Positions 32,736-34,263 of a stretch of DNA of 34,263 nucleotides are shown piece after piece. The stretch is from an uncultured Clostridia bacterium (GTDB lineage Bacteria > Bacillota > Clostridia > TANB77 > CAG-508): assembly GCA_944391955.1 (NCBI GenBank), contig CALXVG010000012.1, positions 1 to 34,263 on the forward strand. The letters are read 5' to 3'. Position 1 is the first letter of the stretch. Every line of letters begins with the position of its first letter. Made by a program: the position numbers and the translations under genes. A model generated the notes under the pieces. It made no database searches, had not been told where the DNA came from, and saw only the letters and a list, made by a program, of their open reading frames with translations.

Positions 32736-33972
32736 ATTTATCTTGTTCATCTACCCATTTCGCAAATGCTTCATTAGAAATTTTGCCAGAGCATACATCC
32801 TTATACATTTGTTTACCAGTTTTTCTATATTCTTCTAAATCTTTTTGATACATATCTATTTCAGGATTTCGTTTAGCTCTAAGTTGCTTTCTACTTCCAA
32901 TTTTTCTATATTTATCATATGTTGTATCATTTTCTTTTTTTCGTTTTTGATATTCTTTATTTCCAATTTCTTTACAAGTCATATTATCTTTTGTAATTCT
33001 GTCACAATATGTAACTGTATCTTTATGGGTTATAAAGTATCTTCCACAATTACCGCATATTTTAATATGCATTTTATTTACAGCAACTACATTGAATAAG
33101 GTAATATAAAAACTTGTAAATAAATTAGTAGTTTCAAATTGTTGAAGACTATTAAGTTTTCTACCAGTAGGGTCGATTTTTTCAATAGTAGAAATCAAAA
33201 CATTTATATCCTCAAGTCCAATTAATTCTTTTCTTATAGGAAAGTCATTATATTGATAATCTAATGAGTCTGTTGAATGAAAGTCTCGTTTAAGTTCTGT
33301 AAAAGTATCTTGATATAATTGATTATATAAGAAAAATATTTGCTTATGAGTCAAATATTTCATATCAAAAGGATTATCAATACTGTAGACAAAATTAATA
33401 CATTTTTTAAAAAGACTTTGATAATATATTAAAGTTCCTTTTTCCTTATCATAGTATTTTTTAGCTATTTCAATTATTTCACTTACAGGATATAAAGTAT
33501 CTAATTCAATATACTTAATATCTTTATCATCTAATTTATCTATAAAATAATCAAAGAAATTTATAAAAAACAATAAATAATCATTAAATACATCGAAATT
33601 ATAGCTTATAAAATCTAATAAAGACAGATCATAGTGTTCAACAGCAGATGTTGGCTCAAAAACTATATAACCTTTTAAATCTTCTACATTATCTTTAAAA
33701 GAAAGAGGAAGAGACTCAACAGTTTTATCAATTTCCACTATTGATTTTAATTCACTTATTATTTTTTCTTTTTCCAATTCAGAAGTTACTTTTTCAAGTT
33801 CTAAAACTAATTGCCCAAATTTTTCATCAGGTGGAATAGTCCTTAAATTTGCTAAATATTTATTATTAGTTTTGCTTATAGGTTTACTCAAATAAGATCC
33901 AGAAGTATGGATAAATATTTGAGCAAAATATGAAGCATCAAAAGAAATACCTATTTTATTTTTTCTTTCCAT
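32734..33972 (-). CDS. DUF6076 protein with C-terminal zinc ribbon
   Basis: 412 residues. Most of the protein is helical and Phe/Tyr/Asp-rich (for example YLLFFINFFDYFIDKLDDKD). Near the C-terminus ICGNCGRYF (Cys306, Cys309), TYCDR (Cys323) and MTCKEIG (Cys333) form a zinc ribbon, followed by a basic helix KRKKENDTTYDKYRKIGSRKQLRAKRNPE. This matches the DUF6076 family found in integrative elements of Clostridia; the function is not known. The zinc ribbon plus basic tail suggests nucleic-acid binding, which is inference. AAAGGAG is 8 bases before the ATG. It is divergent from the excisionase gene. Confidence 0.8.
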   Translation of the reverse strand: MERKNKIGISFDASYFAQIFIHTSGSYLSKPISKTNNKYLANLRTIPPDEKFGQLVLELEKVTSELEKEKIISELKSIVEIDKTVESLPLSFKDNVEDLKGYIVFEPTSAVEHYDLSLLDFISYNFDVFNDYLLFFINFFDYFIDKLDDKDIKYIELDTLYPVSEIIEIAKKYYDKEKGTLIYYQSLFKKCINFVYSIDNPFDMKYLTHKQIFFLYNQLYQDTFTELKRDFHSTDSLDYQYNDFPIRKELIGLEDINVLISTIEKIDPTGRKLNSLQQFETTNLFTSFYITLFNVVAVNKMHIKICGNCGRYFITHKDTVTYCDRITKDNMTCKEIGNKEYQKRKKENDTTYDKYRKIGSRKQLRAKRNPEIDMYQKDLEEYRKTGKQMYKDVCSGKISNEAFAKWVDEQDK

Positions 33973-33983
33973 ATCTAATCTCC

Positions 33984-33995
33984 TTTGTTAACAAA
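33984..33995. promoter_or_regulatory. Palindrome TTTGTTAACAAA before the DUF6076 gene
   Basis: A perfect 12-base palindrome that adjoins the DUF6076 ribosome site. GTTAAC recurs at 34084-34089 and 34111-34116 in the same intergenic region, so the three may be binding sites for one protein (repressor or excisionase). Confidence 0.45.
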
Positions 33996-34051
33996 TCACA
34001 AAAAAAACCAAAAGTTTTGCTTTGATAACTGAATTCTCTAAATTTAATAGG

Positions 34052-34080
34052 ATTTTATCATAAAGCGTGGTAAAATTCAA
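34052..34080 (-). promoter_or_regulatory. DUF6076 gene promoter
   Basis: On the minus strand TTGAAT (34080-34075) and TAAAAT (34057-34052) with a 17-base spacer, about 80 bases before the start. Confidence 0.6.
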
Positions 34081-34159
34081 TTAGTTAACATGAAGAAACA
34101 TATAAAACTTGTTAACTGAATTTAACAGCCTAATATACCTAATGAAAGGAGATGATTTT

Positions 34160-34263
34160 ATGGAGCTACAAAAAGTACAAAGAACTACACTAACGATGAA
34201 AGAAGCATCAGAGTATTTAGGCATTTCATATTGGTTAATTAATCAACTGGTAAGGAAAAAACA
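34160..34263 (+). CDS. Excisionase-type helix-turn-helix protein, 5' end only
   Basis: The first 34 residues of a protein cut by the window end. TLTMKEASEYLGISYWLINQLVRKK is the winged-helix DNA-binding pattern (HTH_17) of Tn916-type excisionases, which bend DNA at attachment sites and help the integrase excise. AAAGGAG is 8 bases before the ATG. An integrase gene would be expected next, outside the window. This suggests a further element begins here or that the DUF6076 region is part of one. Confidence 0.7.
   Translation, partial: MELQKVQRTTLTMKEASEYLGISYWLINQLVRKK

Overview
The window is AT-rich DNA from a low-GC Clostridia-type Firmicute, probably an uncultured gut lineage. The grounds are the AT-rich rRNA genes, strong AGGAGG-type ribosome sites with some TTG starts, a YtxC-type sporulation protein, a GH57 enzyme paired with a DUF4912 protein, and the Gram-positive order of housekeeping genes. 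The standard stop codons are used and no CRISPR array is visible.

Layout. Positions 1-630 hold the 3' end of a 23S rRNA, a 5S rRNA and the rrn terminator. Positions 690-5300 hold mreB and ytxC on plus, then GH57 and DUF4912 on minus. Positions 5418-11834 form one housekeeping operon: trmL, priA, def, fmt, a CinA-type amidase, murD, a tiny basic ORF and tRNA-Leu(CAA).

A 5.8-kb integrative mobilizable element (11828-17634) sits in the 3' end of that tRNA. It carries a large serine recombinase behind a leader-peptide/attenuator region, an oriT-like cluster of hairpins, a MOBV relaxase, two small unknown genes and a GC-richer unknown cargo gene with a Cys cluster next to the right end. Its ends can be read: GGCACCA is repeated at both, and joining them rebuilds a 24-bp palindrome centred on CA, the form expected of a serine-recombinase attP.

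Beyond the right end lie a frameshifted CNNM/CBS gene, a second copy of the right-end sequence at 19180, and two more GC-richer foreign-looking genes, one of them glycosyltransferase-like. Ordinary chromosome resumes at 20867-25852 with a DUF5050-like membrane protein, a TGS-uridine kinase fusion, an RNHCP protein, htpX and rsmA/ksgA. A minus-strand operon of two GNAT acetyltransferases and a methyltransferase follows.

The right third (27650-34263) is an accessory island. It has an ABC-type ATPase with two unknown partners, decayed pieces of a secreted-type nuclease and of a Tn916-type integrase, a two-gene unit ending in an XRE/ImmA-IrrE regulator-protease, a DUF6076 protein, and the start of an excisionase that runs off the end. 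The best candidates for something new are the element with its readable att sites, its attenuated recombinase and its cargo gene; the A AAA AAA frameshift in the CNNM gene; and the ATPase cassette.
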